The position numbers were made by a program, and so were the translations under genes. Source: an uncultured Acetatifactor sp. (GTDB lineage: Bacteria; Bacillota; Clostridia; Lachnospirales; Lachnospiraceae). Taken from it: DNA of 64,000 nucleotides. The notes below the pieces were generated by a model. The model saw nothing but the letters and a program-made list of their open reading frames with translations. It had not been told where the DNA came from and did no database searches. Position 1 is the stretch's first letter, and every line of letters begins with the position of its first letter. The stretch lies in NCBI GenBank assembly GCA_910577235.1, contig CAJTMX010000022.1:4858-68857 (forward strand), read 5' to 3'. Below, in pieces: positions 18,758 through 27,639 of the stretch.

Positions 18758-20257
18758 TTATAACAGAGGCGACAGGAGCCTGCACACCTGCTCTTTCAGA
18801 CGGATCTTCAGATTGCGGCTGGCATAGGACTCCTTGGTGATCTGGGAACAGTGTTCCAGATCCCGCTCAAACAGAGCCGTCATCTCCCCTGCCTTGCCGG
18901 TGTCATAAATCACTGCGTTCACCTCAAAATTCAGGGAAAAACTTCGGATATCCATATTGGCCGTGCCATAGCACAGCACTTCGTCATCCACCACCAGTCC
19001 CTTGCTGTGCAGAAAACCGTTGTCGTAGGTATAACAGCTGGCGCCCGCCATCACCAGATCCCCCACATAGGAATAGGTTGCCCAATAGACAAAGGGATGG
19101 TCCGGCTTACAGGGGATCATGACCCGCACCTCCACGCCGGAGCGGATGGCGATGAGCAGGGCGCTCATCATGGACTCATCCGGGATAAAATAAGGGGTCT
19201 GTATACTGATCCTGCGCTTGGCCCTGTGGATCAGATGCAGGTAGTTGTCCCGTATCTGCTTGAGCGTATTGTCTGGCCCGCTGCTGATGATCTGCACTTT
19301 ACAGCCTCCTCCCGCGCCGGGCTGCGGCTCCTCCAGATACCGTCCGGCGCTGAACAGATTCTGCCCGGAGGCGTAATTCCAGTCCAGGATAAAGCGTAGC
19401 TGCAAACCGAATACAGCGCCCCCCGATATCCGCAGATGAGTGTCCCGCCAGTAACCGAATCTCTCATCCAGCCCCAGATATTCCTTGCCCACGTTAAAAC
19501 CGCCCACGTACCCTACTTTGTTATCAATCACCACGATCTTGCGGTGATTGCGGTAATTGATACGCAGTTGAAGTCTGCCCAACAGCGCCGGAAAAAATTC
19601 AGCCGTCTGGATGCCCCAGCTGTTAAGCTGTTTCCAGAACCTGTTCTTCACTGTGCGGCATCCCATACTGTCAAACAGAATACGCACTTCCACACCCTCT
19701 GCCGCCTTCTCTCTGAGCACATCTATTATACGCTGAAACAGCACGTCATTTTTAATAATATAATACTCTATATGAATGAATTCGGTGGCCCGCCGCATAT
19801 CTTCGATCAGCGCGTCAAATTTGGCGTTGCCATCGGTATAGATATCGATCTCGTTATCGCTGGTCAGCACTGCGCCGGAGCTCTCCAGATTGTACATGAT
19901 CAGATCCGCATACCTGTCGATATCCTCATCCGTCTCCCCCAGGCGGCGGCTCAACAGGCGGTGTTCCTGCCCCCGCACCTCCTCGTTCAGCCGGTCCTCC
20001 ACTTCTTTCATACGGAACATTTTCCGCTTGTGCATATCCGTTCCCAGCAGCAGATAAAACAGAAACCCCAAAAAAGGAATAAAGTACAGCAGCAAAAGCC
20101 AGGCCCATACGCTCCTGGGCTCCTTCCGTTCAAAAAAGATGATGATGATCGCGAACAACATATTCCACAGAATCAAATGGCCTGTCAGATAACCGGCTAA
20201 CATCTGTATATTACTCCATAAATTTTCCATACTGGTCCCCATAAATATCTCAGGCAT
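18758..20257 (-). CDS. cls: Cardiolipin synthase
   Basis: The 499-residue protein has two N-terminal membrane helices (NMLFAIIIIFFERKEPRSVW then LLLYFIPFLGFLFYLLLG) and two phospholipase D motifs, HRKIVVIDNKVGYVGG and HSKGLVVDDEVLCYGTANMD. This is the standard Cls layout: it condenses two phosphatidylglycerols to cardiolipin at the membrane. The start may be the ATG at 20257 or a nearby internal one (MENLWSN) with GGGGA in front. An extended -10 TGTTATACT lies on the minus strand near 20366-20374. Length is normal. Confidence 0.92.
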   Translation of the reverse strand: MPEIFMGTSMENLWSNIQMLAGYLTGHLILWNMLFAIIIIFFERKEPRSVWAWLLLLYFIPFLGFLFYLLLGTDMHKRKMFRMKEVEDRLNEEVRGQEHRLLSRRLGETDEDIDRYADLIMYNLESSGAVLTSDNEIDIYTDGNAKFDALIEDMRRATEFIHIEYYIIKNDVLFQRIIDVLREKAAEGVEVRILFDSMGCRTVKNRFWKQLNSWGIQTAEFFPALLGRLQLRINYRNHRKIVVIDNKVGYVGGFNVGKEYLGLDERFGYWRDTHLRISGGAVFGLQLRFILDWNYASGQNLFSAGRYLEEPQPGAGGGCKVQIISSGPDNTLKQIRDNYLHLIHRAKRRISIQTPYFIPDESMMSALLIAIRSGVEVRVMIPCKPDHPFVYWATYSYVGDLVMAGASCYTYDNGFLHSKGLVVDDEVLCYGTANMDIRSFSLNFEVNAVIYDTGKAGEMTALFERDLEHCSQITKESYASRNLKIRLKEQVCRLLSPLL

Positions 20258-20427
20258 TACTTGAGATACCGCTCAACGATTCTGCTCAAATAAAGAGTTT
20301 CTCCCTGCAAAACTCAGGCGGCACCCAAGTCCTCCGATAGAGTGGTATGTGATACCGTTTCACAGACAGTATAACATACTTTCCCACGAAAATCTCTAAA
20401 ATTATAATAAAGATGCGGAAATCCCGG

Positions 20428-20456
20428 TTGATTTCGTTTTGAGGGCATGGTACAAT
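20428..20456 (+). promoter_or_regulatory. Promoter of structured-leader gene
   Basis: TTGATT at 20428-20433 and TACAAT at 20451-20456 are separated by 17 bp. The predicted start lies just before the large hairpin at 20483-20571, so the hairpin would be at the 5' end of the transcript. Confidence 0.6.
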
Positions 20457-20482
20457 AACTAATATGCTGAATTCCAGCTTTA

Positions 20483-20597
20483 GCATGTTCCCTGCCGGCG
20501 CACGGATACCCGTGGAGACATTAAAATGCCCCACATACAACGCCGGAATTGTGTGCCGGCTGGGAACATGCGGAATGAAGGTTCTGACGAACCTCTA
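20483..20597 (+). promoter_or_regulatory. Large leader hairpin plus repeated motif
   Basis: The arm 20483-20502 (GCATGTTCCCTGCCGGCGCA) pairs with 20552-20571 (TGTGCCGGCTGGGAACATGC) over 20 positions with one T-T mismatch and one G-T pair. The loop of about 49 nt has no clear fold. Directly after it, 20568-20597 repeats the motif of the asnS leader with the hairpin AGGTTCTGACGAACCT. The coding gene starts 20 nt further on behind an AGGAGG. No known riboswitch consensus recognised. Confidence 0.5.
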
Positions 20598-20616
20598 TTA
20601 TTAGGAGGATATATCC

Positions 20617-21093
20617 GTGAAAACATATCAAATTGTTATTTTAGTGGTGCTTTTGATACTTATCGCCGTGGTGATACTCCTGTATTTTCTCGGGAAAAAG
20701 GCCCAGAAAAAGCAGGCCGAGCAGCAGGAGATGCTGGAGCAGAACAAGCAGACCCTCTCCATGCTGATCATAGACAAAAAACGAATGAAGATAAAGGATT
20801 CCGGCCTGCCGCAGATGGTCATAGACCAGACACCCAAACTGATGCGGAACTCTAAGATGCCCATTATCAAAGCAAAAATCGGTCCCCAGATCATGTCCCT
20901 GATCTGCGATGAAAAGATTTTTGATAATGTACCAGTGAAAAAGGAAGTAAAAGCCATAGTCAGCGGAATCTATGTGTTGGATGTGAAGGGGCTGCATGGA
21001 AAAACCGAACAAAAACCCGCAAAAAAGAAGGGATTCTTTAAGAGAATGTGGGAGACGGCTCAGGAGAAAGCCGGAGCCAAACCGTTAAAGTAA
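20617..21093 (+). CDS. Hypothetical single-pass membrane protein
   Basis: The 158-residue protein has one N-terminal membrane helix (residues 5-26) followed by a basic, Gln-rich helical stretch and a soluble domain with the segment GPQIMSLICDEKIFDNVPVKKEVKAIVSGIYV, then a Lys-rich tail. I do not recognise the family. It would be a cytoplasm-facing or surface-facing anchored protein; topology by the positive-inside rule puts the large basic part inside. AGGAGG lies 9 bp before the start. It converges with the DUF1934 gene, their stop codons being 1 bp apart. An overlapping frame at 20526-20855 is a shadow. Confidence 0.7.
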   Translation: MKTYQIVILVVLLILIAVVILLYFLGKKAQKKQAEQQEMLEQNKQTLSMLIIDKKRMKIKDSGLPQMVIDQTPKLMRNSKMPIIKAKIGPQIMSLICDEKIFDNVPVKKEVKAIVSGIYVLDVKGLHGKTEQKPAKKKGFFKRMWETAQEKAGAKPLK

Positions 21094-21094
21094 G

Positions 21095-21556
21095 TTACGA
21101 CAACTCTCTGACATGTATCTCCATTCGATTGCCGGAGATCACCTGTTCATCCTGTTTTATATCATATTCCAGGAGCAGAAAAATACTTCCCTGCTCCTCT
21201 CGGATATCCAGCCTGTATGTATGGATATCCAACAGCAAATCCCCATAGGGGGTACGATAAATATCACGGCGGCATTTCCCCGGTTCAAATACCATGCGGG
21301 ATGCCGCTTTTCCTTTTTTATGCTGCTCCAAAACAGCAGCTTTCCACTTAAGCATTACCCTGTATGGCTCCTCCCAGCCCTCCGGCTGTTCTTCATACAG
21401 ACAATAGTGTGTATCCCCCTTTTGAAAATGATCGCCCCGGACCCTGTACTCCATCCGTTGGCACAGAGGGCTGTCCCAGGACGGCGTTTCCTCTCCTTCT
21501 GATACTGTGGGCTTGAATATGCTTTTAATACTTATCTCTACTCTTCCTTTGTTCAA
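21095..21556 (-). CDS. DUF1934 (YwiB-like) beta-barrel protein
   Basis: The protein matches the DUF1934/YwiB family: RVEISIKSIFKP, a central KGDTHYCLYEE, VFEPGKCRRDIYRTPYGDLLLDIHTYRL and LLLEYDIKQDEQVISGN. These are small calycin-like barrels of unknown role. No ATG is present; the TTG at 21556 has GAGG 6 bp upstream and gives 153 residues, while a TTG at 21583 would start inside the first CRISPR-like repeat. In other Clostridia the gene often follows murI directly; here a decayed CRISPR array separates them. Confidence 0.8.
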   Translation of the reverse strand: MNKGRVEISIKSIFKPTVSEGEETPSWDSPLCQRMEYRVRGDHFQKGDTHYCLYEEQPEGWEEPYRVMLKWKAAVLEQHKKGKAASRMVFEPGKCRRDIYRTPYGDLLLDIHTYRLDIREEQGSIFLLLEYDIKQDEQVISGNRMEIHVRELS

Positions 21557-21576
21557 TCTATACCTCGCGCTATATA

Positions 21577-21796
21577 CTCTCAATCTACGCTCCCCAAGGG
21601 GTGACTTGCTATCGTTATAGTACCCTACATCGGCCTTAGCCTTTCAATCCACACTCCCTCAAGGAGAGTGACTGTCTTTCCAGTTCACAGTTCCTTTCCG
21701 CCCGTGCTTTCAATCCGCACTCCCCCAAGGGGAGAGTGACCGGAATCCCAGGCCGTGACGATGCTTTCCATATCAATCTACGCTCCCACAAGGGAC
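21577..21796 (-). CRISPR. Decayed type I-C-like CRISPR array, four repeats
   Basis: Four related units of about 28-34 bp lie at 21577-21605, 21641-21672, 21707-21740 and 21769-21796. On the plus strand each reads like CTTTCAATCCACACTCCC with AAGGAGAGTGAC behind it, the complement of type I-C (Dvulg) repeats ending GTGGATTGAAA. Spacers are about 35, 34 and 28 bp and unrelated to each other. The repeats have diverged from each other, most in units 1 and 4. No cas gene is in the window. The array sits between murI and DUF1934. I see no gene in 21797-21929. Confidence 0.72.
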
Positions 21797-21929
21797 CGTT
21801 GATCATATCAGTATCGGCAATTCGGCGTGCCTGACGTGCTGGCCAAAGCTGTATCGCGTAATAAATTGGTCTCTAAAAGGGAGAACGGCGATACGGCAGC
21901 ATCCTTAGATGGCCGCAATGCGCTACGGA

Positions 21930-22781
21930 CTAGTACTCCTCAATATGTATGGTCTTCGCCGACAGTATGCCGTACTTGATAATGGAATTGGCAAAGTTCT
22001 TAAACTTATCCGCCATATCGCTGACATAGAACTGATACTGATTCTCTCCCAGCGCCGGGGCATGGTCCCCCAGCAATCCCTTTTCTCCCAGCAGCTCCTT
22101 CAGCTCCCTGGCTGTCTCGTAAGCGGGATTGACCAGCGTTACTCCCTCTCCCACGACTCTTCCGAGAGTGGAACGTATCAGCGGATAATGTGTACATCCC
22201 AAGATCAAAGTGTCTATGTCCAGATCGATCAATTCCGACAGGTACCTCTTGGCGATCTCATCTGTCACCGGGTCCACCCACAGCCCCTCCTCCACCAGAG
22301 GAACAAACAGCGGACATGCCTTTCCGTAGATTGTCACATCCTTATTGAGCTGTGTTATGTACTGACTGTATATCTGACTGCCGATGGTGGCTTCCGTGGC
22401 GATCACGCCGATCCGTCCGTTGCGGGTAACTTCGCTGGCCACCCTGGCGCCGGGTTTCACCACTCCGATCATCGGAATGTCGCTCTCCCGCTCCAGATCA
22501 TCCAGCGCGTACGCGCTGGCCGTGTTACATGCCACCACTATGGTCTTGACCTGAAAAGTGTTCAGGAAACGGACGATCTGTTTGGAAAACCTGGTCACGG
22601 TCTCCTTGGACTTGCTGCCATAGGGCACCCTGGCCGTATCGCCGAAATAAATGATTTTCTCATTGGGAATCTGCCGCATGATCTCACGGACAACCGTCAG
22701 CCCGCCTATTCCCGAATCAAAGACACCTATGGGCGCATTTTTGTCTGTGTGTTTCCACTCCACCATATTGTTATACCCCAT
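21930..22781 (-). CDS. murI: Glutamate racemase
   Basis: The 283-residue protein has the two catalytic cysteines in VACNTAS and GCTHYP, plus the N-terminal IGVFDSGIGGLTV. It converts L- to D-glutamate for peptidoglycan synthesis in the cytosol. It starts just after the stop of the small gene at 22783 and belongs to the run ispE-gntR-small gene-murI. Length is normal. RBS-like sequence is inside the end of the upstream gene, suggesting coupling. Confidence 0.95.
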   Translation of the reverse strand: MGYNNMVEWKHTDKNAPIGVFDSGIGGLTVVREIMRQIPNEKIIYFGDTARVPYGSKSKETVTRFSKQIVRFLNTFQVKTIVVACNTASAYALDDLERESDIPMIGVVKPGARVASEVTRNGRIGVIATEATIGSQIYSQYITQLNKDVTIYGKACPLFVPLVEEGLWVDPVTDEIAKRYLSELIDLDIDTLILGCTHYPLIRSTLGRVVGEGVTLVNPAYETARELKELLGEKGLLGDHAPALGENQYQFYVSDMADKFKNFANSIIKYGILSAKTIHIEEY

Positions 22782-22782
22782 T

Positions 22783-23046
22783 TTATGAATTCTTCCAGAG
22801 CTTTTCCAGCAGCTCCAGCAATCTGCTGCGATAACGCACCTGTCCCGGCTCTGCCTCCTGCAATGCTCTGCGCAGCTGATCCGCAGTCATCTGCTCCGCC
22901 TGTTTGAGCTGTCCCTGCTCTGTCTCCTCTTCACATACGACATTGCAGGTATCCGAAGTGATCACCAGCTGCGGATATACAAGTCCCCAGCCGCCGGCAT
23001 ACAGACTGAAACACAGAGCCAACCTGACGATAAATCTTTTTTCCAT
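22783..23046 (-). CDS. Small hypothetical exported protein
   Basis: The 87-residue protein has an N-terminal hydrophobic segment (residues 6-27, RLALCFSLYAGGWGLVYPQL) followed by a short stretch with two Cys (TCNVVC) and a charged helical tail. It may be a membrane-anchored peptide. I do not recognise the family. It sits between gntR and murI in the same direction with 1 bp to murI. Confidence 0.65.
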   Translation of the reverse strand: MEKRFIVRLALCFSLYAGGWGLVYPQLVITSDTCNVVCEEETEQGQLKQAEQMTADQLRRALQEAEPGQVRYRSRLLELLEKLWKNS

Positions 23047-23128
23047 GACAATACTCCATTCCTGATTTTAATAGAGTTATTGCCATTTTGACGCAGGTTT
23101 ATACACTGTTTCCGTTCCCCTGTTTCCC

Positions 23129-23809
23129 TCAGTGTTTTTTCTCACTGCGGATCTGGGCGATGATTGCTTTCTTTTGATTATCTATATGCACATGGGCGGC
23201 TTGACTTGCCGCCTCTTTATCATTTTTTACGATGGCTTCGTAGATCATCCGGTGCTCGTCGATCAGACGCTGGTGCTGGCTGATATCCTTGATATATTCA
23301 AAACGGTATCTGTACATCTGCTCAGACAGATTGTTGATCAACTGGATCAGACGCTGGTTACCTGTGGCCTGCACGATGATATCATGCAGCTCCACATCCG
23401 CCCGGGCGATCTGTTTGATGTCTCTGGTTTTGACCGCGGTCTCAAATGCCTCGCAAGCCAGCTTAAGCCGCTCCGTGTCCTCCGGCGTGATCCTCTCGCA
23501 GGCAAGCTCCACACACAGGGCGTCCAGAGCCCTGCGGACCTCCAGCACATCATTCATGCTCTTTTCCGTGATCTGAGCCACCTCCGCTCCACGCCGGGGG
23601 ATCATCGTCACCAGGCCCTCCAGCTCCAGCTTGCGGATGGCCTCCCTGATCGGGGTACGGCTGACCCCCAGCTTGTTGGCCAGATGGATCTCCATCAGCC
23701 GCTCGCCGGGCTTTAATTCCCCGGTCAGGATCGCCTGACGCAGGGTGTTGAACACCACGTCCCGCAGCGGTAAAAATTCATTCATCTGCATACTGAGATT
23801 ATCCTGCAT
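23129..23809 (-). CDS. GntR-family regulator, FCD (FadR/VanR) type
   Basis: The 226-residue protein has an N-terminal winged helix-turn-helix (LRQAILTGELKPGERLMEIHLANKLGVSRTPIREAIRKLE) and a C-terminal FCD ligand-binding domain. The conserved Asp and His ligands of the FCD metal site are visible in ADVELHDIIVQATG, DEHRMIYEAI and HVHIDNQ. Such proteins bind organic acids and repress nearby genes. It lies between ispE and murI; its target is not apparent. Confidence 0.9.
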   Translation of the reverse strand: MQDNLSMQMNEFLPLRDVVFNTLRQAILTGELKPGERLMEIHLANKLGVSRTPIREAIRKLELEGLVTMIPRRGAEVAQITEKSMNDVLEVRRALDALCVELACERITPEDTERLKLACEAFETAVKTRDIKQIARADVELHDIIVQATGNQRLIQLINNLSEQMYRYRFEYIKDISQHQRLIDEHRMIYEAIVKNDKEAASQAAHVHIDNQKKAIIAQIRSEKKH

Positions 23810-23843
23810 ATTTACCTCTCTTCCGCATACCGCCGGCCCGGCT

Positions 23844-24713
23844 TTATACGTTATATGTCACAAAAAGATCCCGGGCCAGACCCTGCCGCTTAAGTGTCTC
23901 TCTGGCCTGCCGGGCCTGTTTCTCCTCCCTATAGATGCCAAACACCGTAGGGCCGCTGCCGCTCATCAGACTGCCCAGCGCGCCCTGGGCAAGCATCTCC
24001 TCCTTGATCTGTCCGATCACCGGATATCGCTCCGCCGTAACCGTCTCCAGCACATTGCCCAGCCGGGCGGTCACGCCGCTCAGATCGCCGTTTTCAATGG
24101 CAAGGCGCATGCCGTCGATATCCGGGTGCTGCCATACGCCTGCGGCATCCAGATGCTCGTAGACATATTGGGTGGACACTTGAATATCCGGTTTGGCGAT
24201 CAGCAAAACGCAGGGCGGGGCGGGCGGCAGCGGCGTGAGCAACTCTCCGATCCCCTCAGCCAGCGCCGTGCCGCCCATGATACAATAGGGTACATCCGCG
24301 CCGATACGCACTCCCAACTCCCGCAGCCGTTCCTCTGACATCCCCAGAGAAAACAGGTCATTGAGTCCCAGCAGAGTGGCCGCCGCGTCGCTGCTGCCTC
24401 CTGCCATACCTGCGGCAATGGGAATATGCTTTTCCAGATGGATCTCCACGCCCTCCTGCACATTGCCGGTCTCCGTCAGCAGCCGGGCGGCCTTGTAGAT
24501 CAGATTGTCCTCCCCAACCGGCAGTTCACCGCTGTCGGTGGTGATGCGGATACCGCTTTGCGCCGCCTTGAAAGTCAGCACATCATGGATTCCCACGGTC
24601 TGCATGATCATCCTCACCTCATGATAACCGTTCTCCAGCCGCCGCACCACGTCCAGGCCCAGATTAATCTTTGCGTATGCCTTTCGGGTCAATGTATTTG
24701 TCTCGTGACTCAT
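23844..24713 (-). CDS. ispE: 4-diphosphocytidyl-2-C-methyl-D-erythritol kinase
   Basis: The 289-residue GHMP kinase starts with RKAYAKINLGLDV and has the ATP motif PIAAGMAGGSSDAAA, the Asp of GADVPYCIMGGTA and the C-terminal LMSGSGPTVFGI. It phosphorylates CDP-ME in the non-mevalonate isoprenoid pathway. It is the first gene of the run with gntR and murI and has a near-perfect promoter at 24788-24816. Confidence 0.95.
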   Translation of the reverse strand: MSHETNTLTRKAYAKINLGLDVVRRLENGYHEVRMIMQTVGIHDVLTFKAAQSGIRITTDSGELPVGEDNLIYKAARLLTETGNVQEGVEIHLEKHIPIAAGMAGGSSDAAATLLGLNDLFSLGMSEERLRELGVRIGADVPYCIMGGTALAEGIGELLTPLPPAPPCVLLIAKPDIQVSTQYVYEHLDAAGVWQHPDIDGMRLAIENGDLSGVTARLGNVLETVTAERYPVIGQIKEEMLAQGALGSLMSGSGPTVFGIYREEKQARQARETLKRQGLARDLFVTYNV

Positions 24714-24787
24714 GAAATATCCGTCCTTCTATATTGATCTACGCATTTTGTATTTCGGTTGCATTTTGTATACATGGATTGTACTAA

Positions 24788-24816
24788 ATTATATACAATA
24801 TTAGCGCGTTTGTCAA
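24788..24816 (-). promoter_or_regulatory. Consensus sigma-A promoter of ispE run
   Basis: On the minus strand TTGACA (24816-24811) and TATAAT (24793-24788) are exactly 17 bp apart, a perfect consensus. The start would lie near 24781, about 65 nt before the ispE ATG. Confidence 0.85.
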
Positions 24817-24978
24817 TGCGCCGCAGACCAGGTTGTGGATAATATTTGAGGCGTCCTACAAGGCCACACATTCCTGCTATTAATCATTCCAGGCAAAAAG
24901 CGGACCGCCGCATCCGGAGAAAGACCATAGCGGCGGCATTTACTTATCCTGTTATATTTTGCTCAGCATATATTATTT

Positions 24979-27255
24979 TCAAAGCTCGTTCAAATATAGC
25001 GTTACGCGGCTCTGTATCTTTTTTACCGTTTCCTCCAGAGTAGCGTCCCCGGCAAAGTACATTCCCGTCTCCTCCTCCAGGATAACCCGGACAGGATTAT
25101 TGTTATAGTAAGTGCCGGGATACAGATACACGGCGTTCGCCACTATCTCTCTGACCCTTGCGAAATCCTCCTGCGCAGGATTCTGTACCTTATCAAAAGT
25201 ATAGTTAAACTCCGTGGACATGTACGCTGCGCTCCTAAATGATTCATTCAGATAGTTCTCAAAACTGTTTTTCCTGGCTGGAAATCCCCACTGTATAGAA
25301 TCCTGTGTCTCCTGTGACAGCAGGAATTCCAGAAAATCCCAAGCGCCCGCTTTATTTTGTGAGGCGCTGTTCATAACAAACGCGTCCATGGTAATAAGGC
25401 GATTTTCCGCGCCGTCCCAGCCCGGATAACCAAGTACATAGCCTTCTGCACTGCTATCCAGCGCATTGCCCATGTTGCTGATGACCGTCGTCTTTAACAG
25501 CCATTCCTGTTCAAGGGATCTTCTGCCATTTAAGTTTGAAAGCTGTTTCAAAAGCGTTTCGACACTGTCCGCTTTTATAGGGTCCGGCACCTCAGCCTGC
25601 CATTCCTTACAGCCCTCCAGAATCTGACGGAATTCATCACAGTCAAAACAGCACTCTCTGTTCTCATAGTCCACGAAACGCTCCGCCATTCTTATACCCA
25701 TGCAATATTTGAAAGCAGTCTGCCGGGATGCCGTGCCATATATACGCGATCCGTCACCCTGCACCAGTTCCAAAAAACGCAGGGGGGTCCAGTCTCCCAA
25801 GTCTATATTCTCCCTACAGAGCATGGTGTCTATCGAAAAACACGGAATTACTATCACATTTTCCCCCATCACGTTGCCGGCCTCTCTGACAGATTCCAAT
25901 ATATCCTGCGTTCGCACGATCTCACTGGACTCGTAATAATCCGTCAGGTCCTCAAAGGCTCCCTTGGCCGCCAGGCTGCTCACGTCCAACCCCTTTACCT
26001 CTATGATATCCGGGCCTTCCCCGCGCAAAAGCTGCATTTCTATTGTCCCCAAAAACTCCTCCTGCGCTGCCCTTGTAGTCAGATCTTCCTGCTCCAGCAC
26101 TACTACTTTATATCTCCTGCTCTGACGGTTGTATCGCCGCACCAACTCCTCCATTTGACTGTCAAATTCATAGAACTCATGAAAAGAAGACCGGCTTATG
26201 GTTACAATCTCTTTTTCAGGATAGTCTTGGCAATATCTATTGTCAACGGAAACAAAGACAAGTTTTCCCCCATTCCATCCCACCATACCGGTTCCCCATT
26301 CCCGGCAAACCAGATGCACCTTTTCTTTGCCCCTGAAAATGTAGTCTACTTGGGTACCGTCTATCTGCACATACTCATCATCCCATCTCCACATTCTCTG
26401 AAATGTCTCATCCTCTGGAATATATTGCCACAGCCCCTCCTCAGTGGACAGATAAATACCATCTTCACGTCCTCCATACACCTGTAGGGGCACAACAGGA
26501 CATACATATCTTTGGTGTTGGTTTGCATCTCCTCCCTCTATCTTTACAAAGACCGGTTCTTCTCCAGTGATACAGTACCCATAAATCTGTCCATTCCGCC
26601 CCTCCGCGATCCCTTCCAGGGCATCCAGCTTGGGCGTATACACTTCCCTCAAATCACCGTCCGTTTCAAAGGCAAAGATACTACCATCGGCTCCGTAATC
26701 ATAAAGATACACCCTGCCGTCCTCCGTAACCAGTCCCTGAGAAAGCCTTTCGCTTTTTCCAAGCAGCTGCTGCGCCAGATAGCTTTTCTCCCACAACATT
26801 TCCCCGTTTGCATTATATTTGAGCAGCGTGCCTTCTCCGCCGGAGTCCGTGAAGAACAAATAGCAGTTATCATCCCTGTCAACTAACATTGAGACCAAGC
26901 TATTCCCATCATAGACGATATAAGGCTGCGGTTCAAACTCATCCGATATCTCTCCCCTATATACGCACCAGACTCCGGGCTGCTTATCACGTTCATATCT
27001 TTCGACGCCAACGGCATATAGCCACTTTTCACTGGAAGTATATGTTTTGATTGCCTCCAGCGGTACCGGCAACTCCATGTACCGGAACTCGGCCACCGCA
27101 ACAGAGCCATTCTCATATACAGGCGAAATGGACTCCGGTCGTTCCCGGAGTCCACATGAATATAAAGTTAATGATATAATAAACAGCACTAGCCAGTAAA
27201 TATATTGTTTGTTCTTACATTTAATAAAATCCATATATTTACTATTTATCCACAT
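24979..27255 (-). CDS. Propeller/solute-binding fusion lipoprotein
   Basis: The 758-residue protein has a signal with lipobox LYSC. Residues of about 50-350 form repeated beta-rich units consistent with a propeller (for example STEEGLWQYIPEDE). Residues of about 370-758 read as a family 1 extracellular solute-binding protein (RRYNRQSRRYKVVVLE, LLRGEGPDIIEVKGLD, AWDFLEFLLSQETQDS). It is a paralogue of the truncated gene at 1-1630. The start at 27255 has GGAG and overlaps the stop of the upstream gene by 14 bp. No permease gene is adjacent, so it may be a sensor or partner of a distant transporter. Confidence 0.85.
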   Translation of the reverse strand: MWINSKYMDFIKCKNKQYIYWLVLFIISLTLYSCGLRERPESISPVYENGSVAVAEFRYMELPVPLEAIKTYTSSEKWLYAVGVERYERDKQPGVWCVYRGEISDEFEPQPYIVYDGNSLVSMLVDRDDNCYLFFTDSGGEGTLLKYNANGEMLWEKSYLAQQLLGKSERLSQGLVTEDGRVYLYDYGADGSIFAFETDGDLREVYTPKLDALEGIAEGRNGQIYGYCITGEEPVFVKIEGGDANQHQRYVCPVVPLQVYGGREDGIYLSTEEGLWQYIPEDETFQRMWRWDDEYVQIDGTQVDYIFRGKEKVHLVCREWGTGMVGWNGGKLVFVSVDNRYCQDYPEKEIVTISRSSFHEFYEFDSQMEELVRRYNRQSRRYKVVVLEQEDLTTRAAQEEFLGTIEMQLLRGEGPDIIEVKGLDVSSLAAKGAFEDLTDYYESSEIVRTQDILESVREAGNVMGENVIVIPCFSIDTMLCRENIDLGDWTPLRFLELVQGDGSRIYGTASRQTAFKYCMGIRMAERFVDYENRECCFDCDEFRQILEGCKEWQAEVPDPIKADSVETLLKQLSNLNGRRSLEQEWLLKTTVISNMGNALDSSAEGYVLGYPGWDGAENRLITMDAFVMNSASQNKAGAWDFLEFLLSQETQDSIQWGFPARKNSFENYLNESFRSAAYMSTEFNYTFDKVQNPAQEDFARVREIVANAVYLYPGTYYNNNPVRVILEEETGMYFAGDATLEETVKKIQSRVTLYLNEL

Positions 27256-27556
27256 GTTTTATCTCCGTATAACTTCCTTCATATGAATATCTCTCAAAGT
27301 TTGGACATAATGGTGTTTGGCATGTGGTTCTACTATAGCATTCATAAGCTGCTATAAATATATCACATTTTCTATGTTCTTCACACCTTTCCAAAAAGTT
27401 CAGAGAGATCAGCTGTGTGATATCTTCCCTTGTCACTCGGGTGCCGCAAAACGGACATGCCTCAGAATATACCGCCGCCACAGCCACACCGCTCTGTAGG
27501 CCAATCAGCAAACACAGTCCCACAGCTAACAACACTTTTTTCATTTTTTCTTTCAT
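27242..27556 (-). CDS. Small secreted Cys-rich (zinc-ribbon-like) protein
   Basis: The 104-residue product has a signal peptide (to about VAVAA, residue 28) and then CPFCGTRV, CEEHRKC, CYSRTTC and CPN, eight cysteines in all. The CPFCG start looks like a zinc ribbon; since the protein is exported, disulfides are an alternative. It overlaps the fusion lipoprotein gene by 14 bp and shares a strong promoter with it. Similar small Cys-rich coding sequence precedes the paralogous lipoprotein at the left edge. Confidence 0.75.
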   Translation of the reverse strand: MKEKMKKVLLAVGLCLLIGLQSGVAVAAVYSEACPFCGTRVTREDITQLISLNFLERCEEHRKCDIFIAAYECYSRTTCQTPLCPNFERYSYEGSYTEIKHVDK

Positions 27557-27605
27557 TACTTTACCACCTTTGATTCGCCTGTTAATAAATCAATTTTGTA
27601 CTATG

Positions 27606-27634
27606 ATTTTACCGCGAACCCATGTATGTGTCAA
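27606..27634 (-). promoter_or_regulatory. Promoter of Cys-rich/lipoprotein operon
   Basis: On the minus strand TTGACA (27634-27629) and TAAAAT (27611-27606) are 17 bp apart, about 50 bp before the start at 27556. Confidence 0.75.
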
Positions 27635-27639
27635 TGCAG

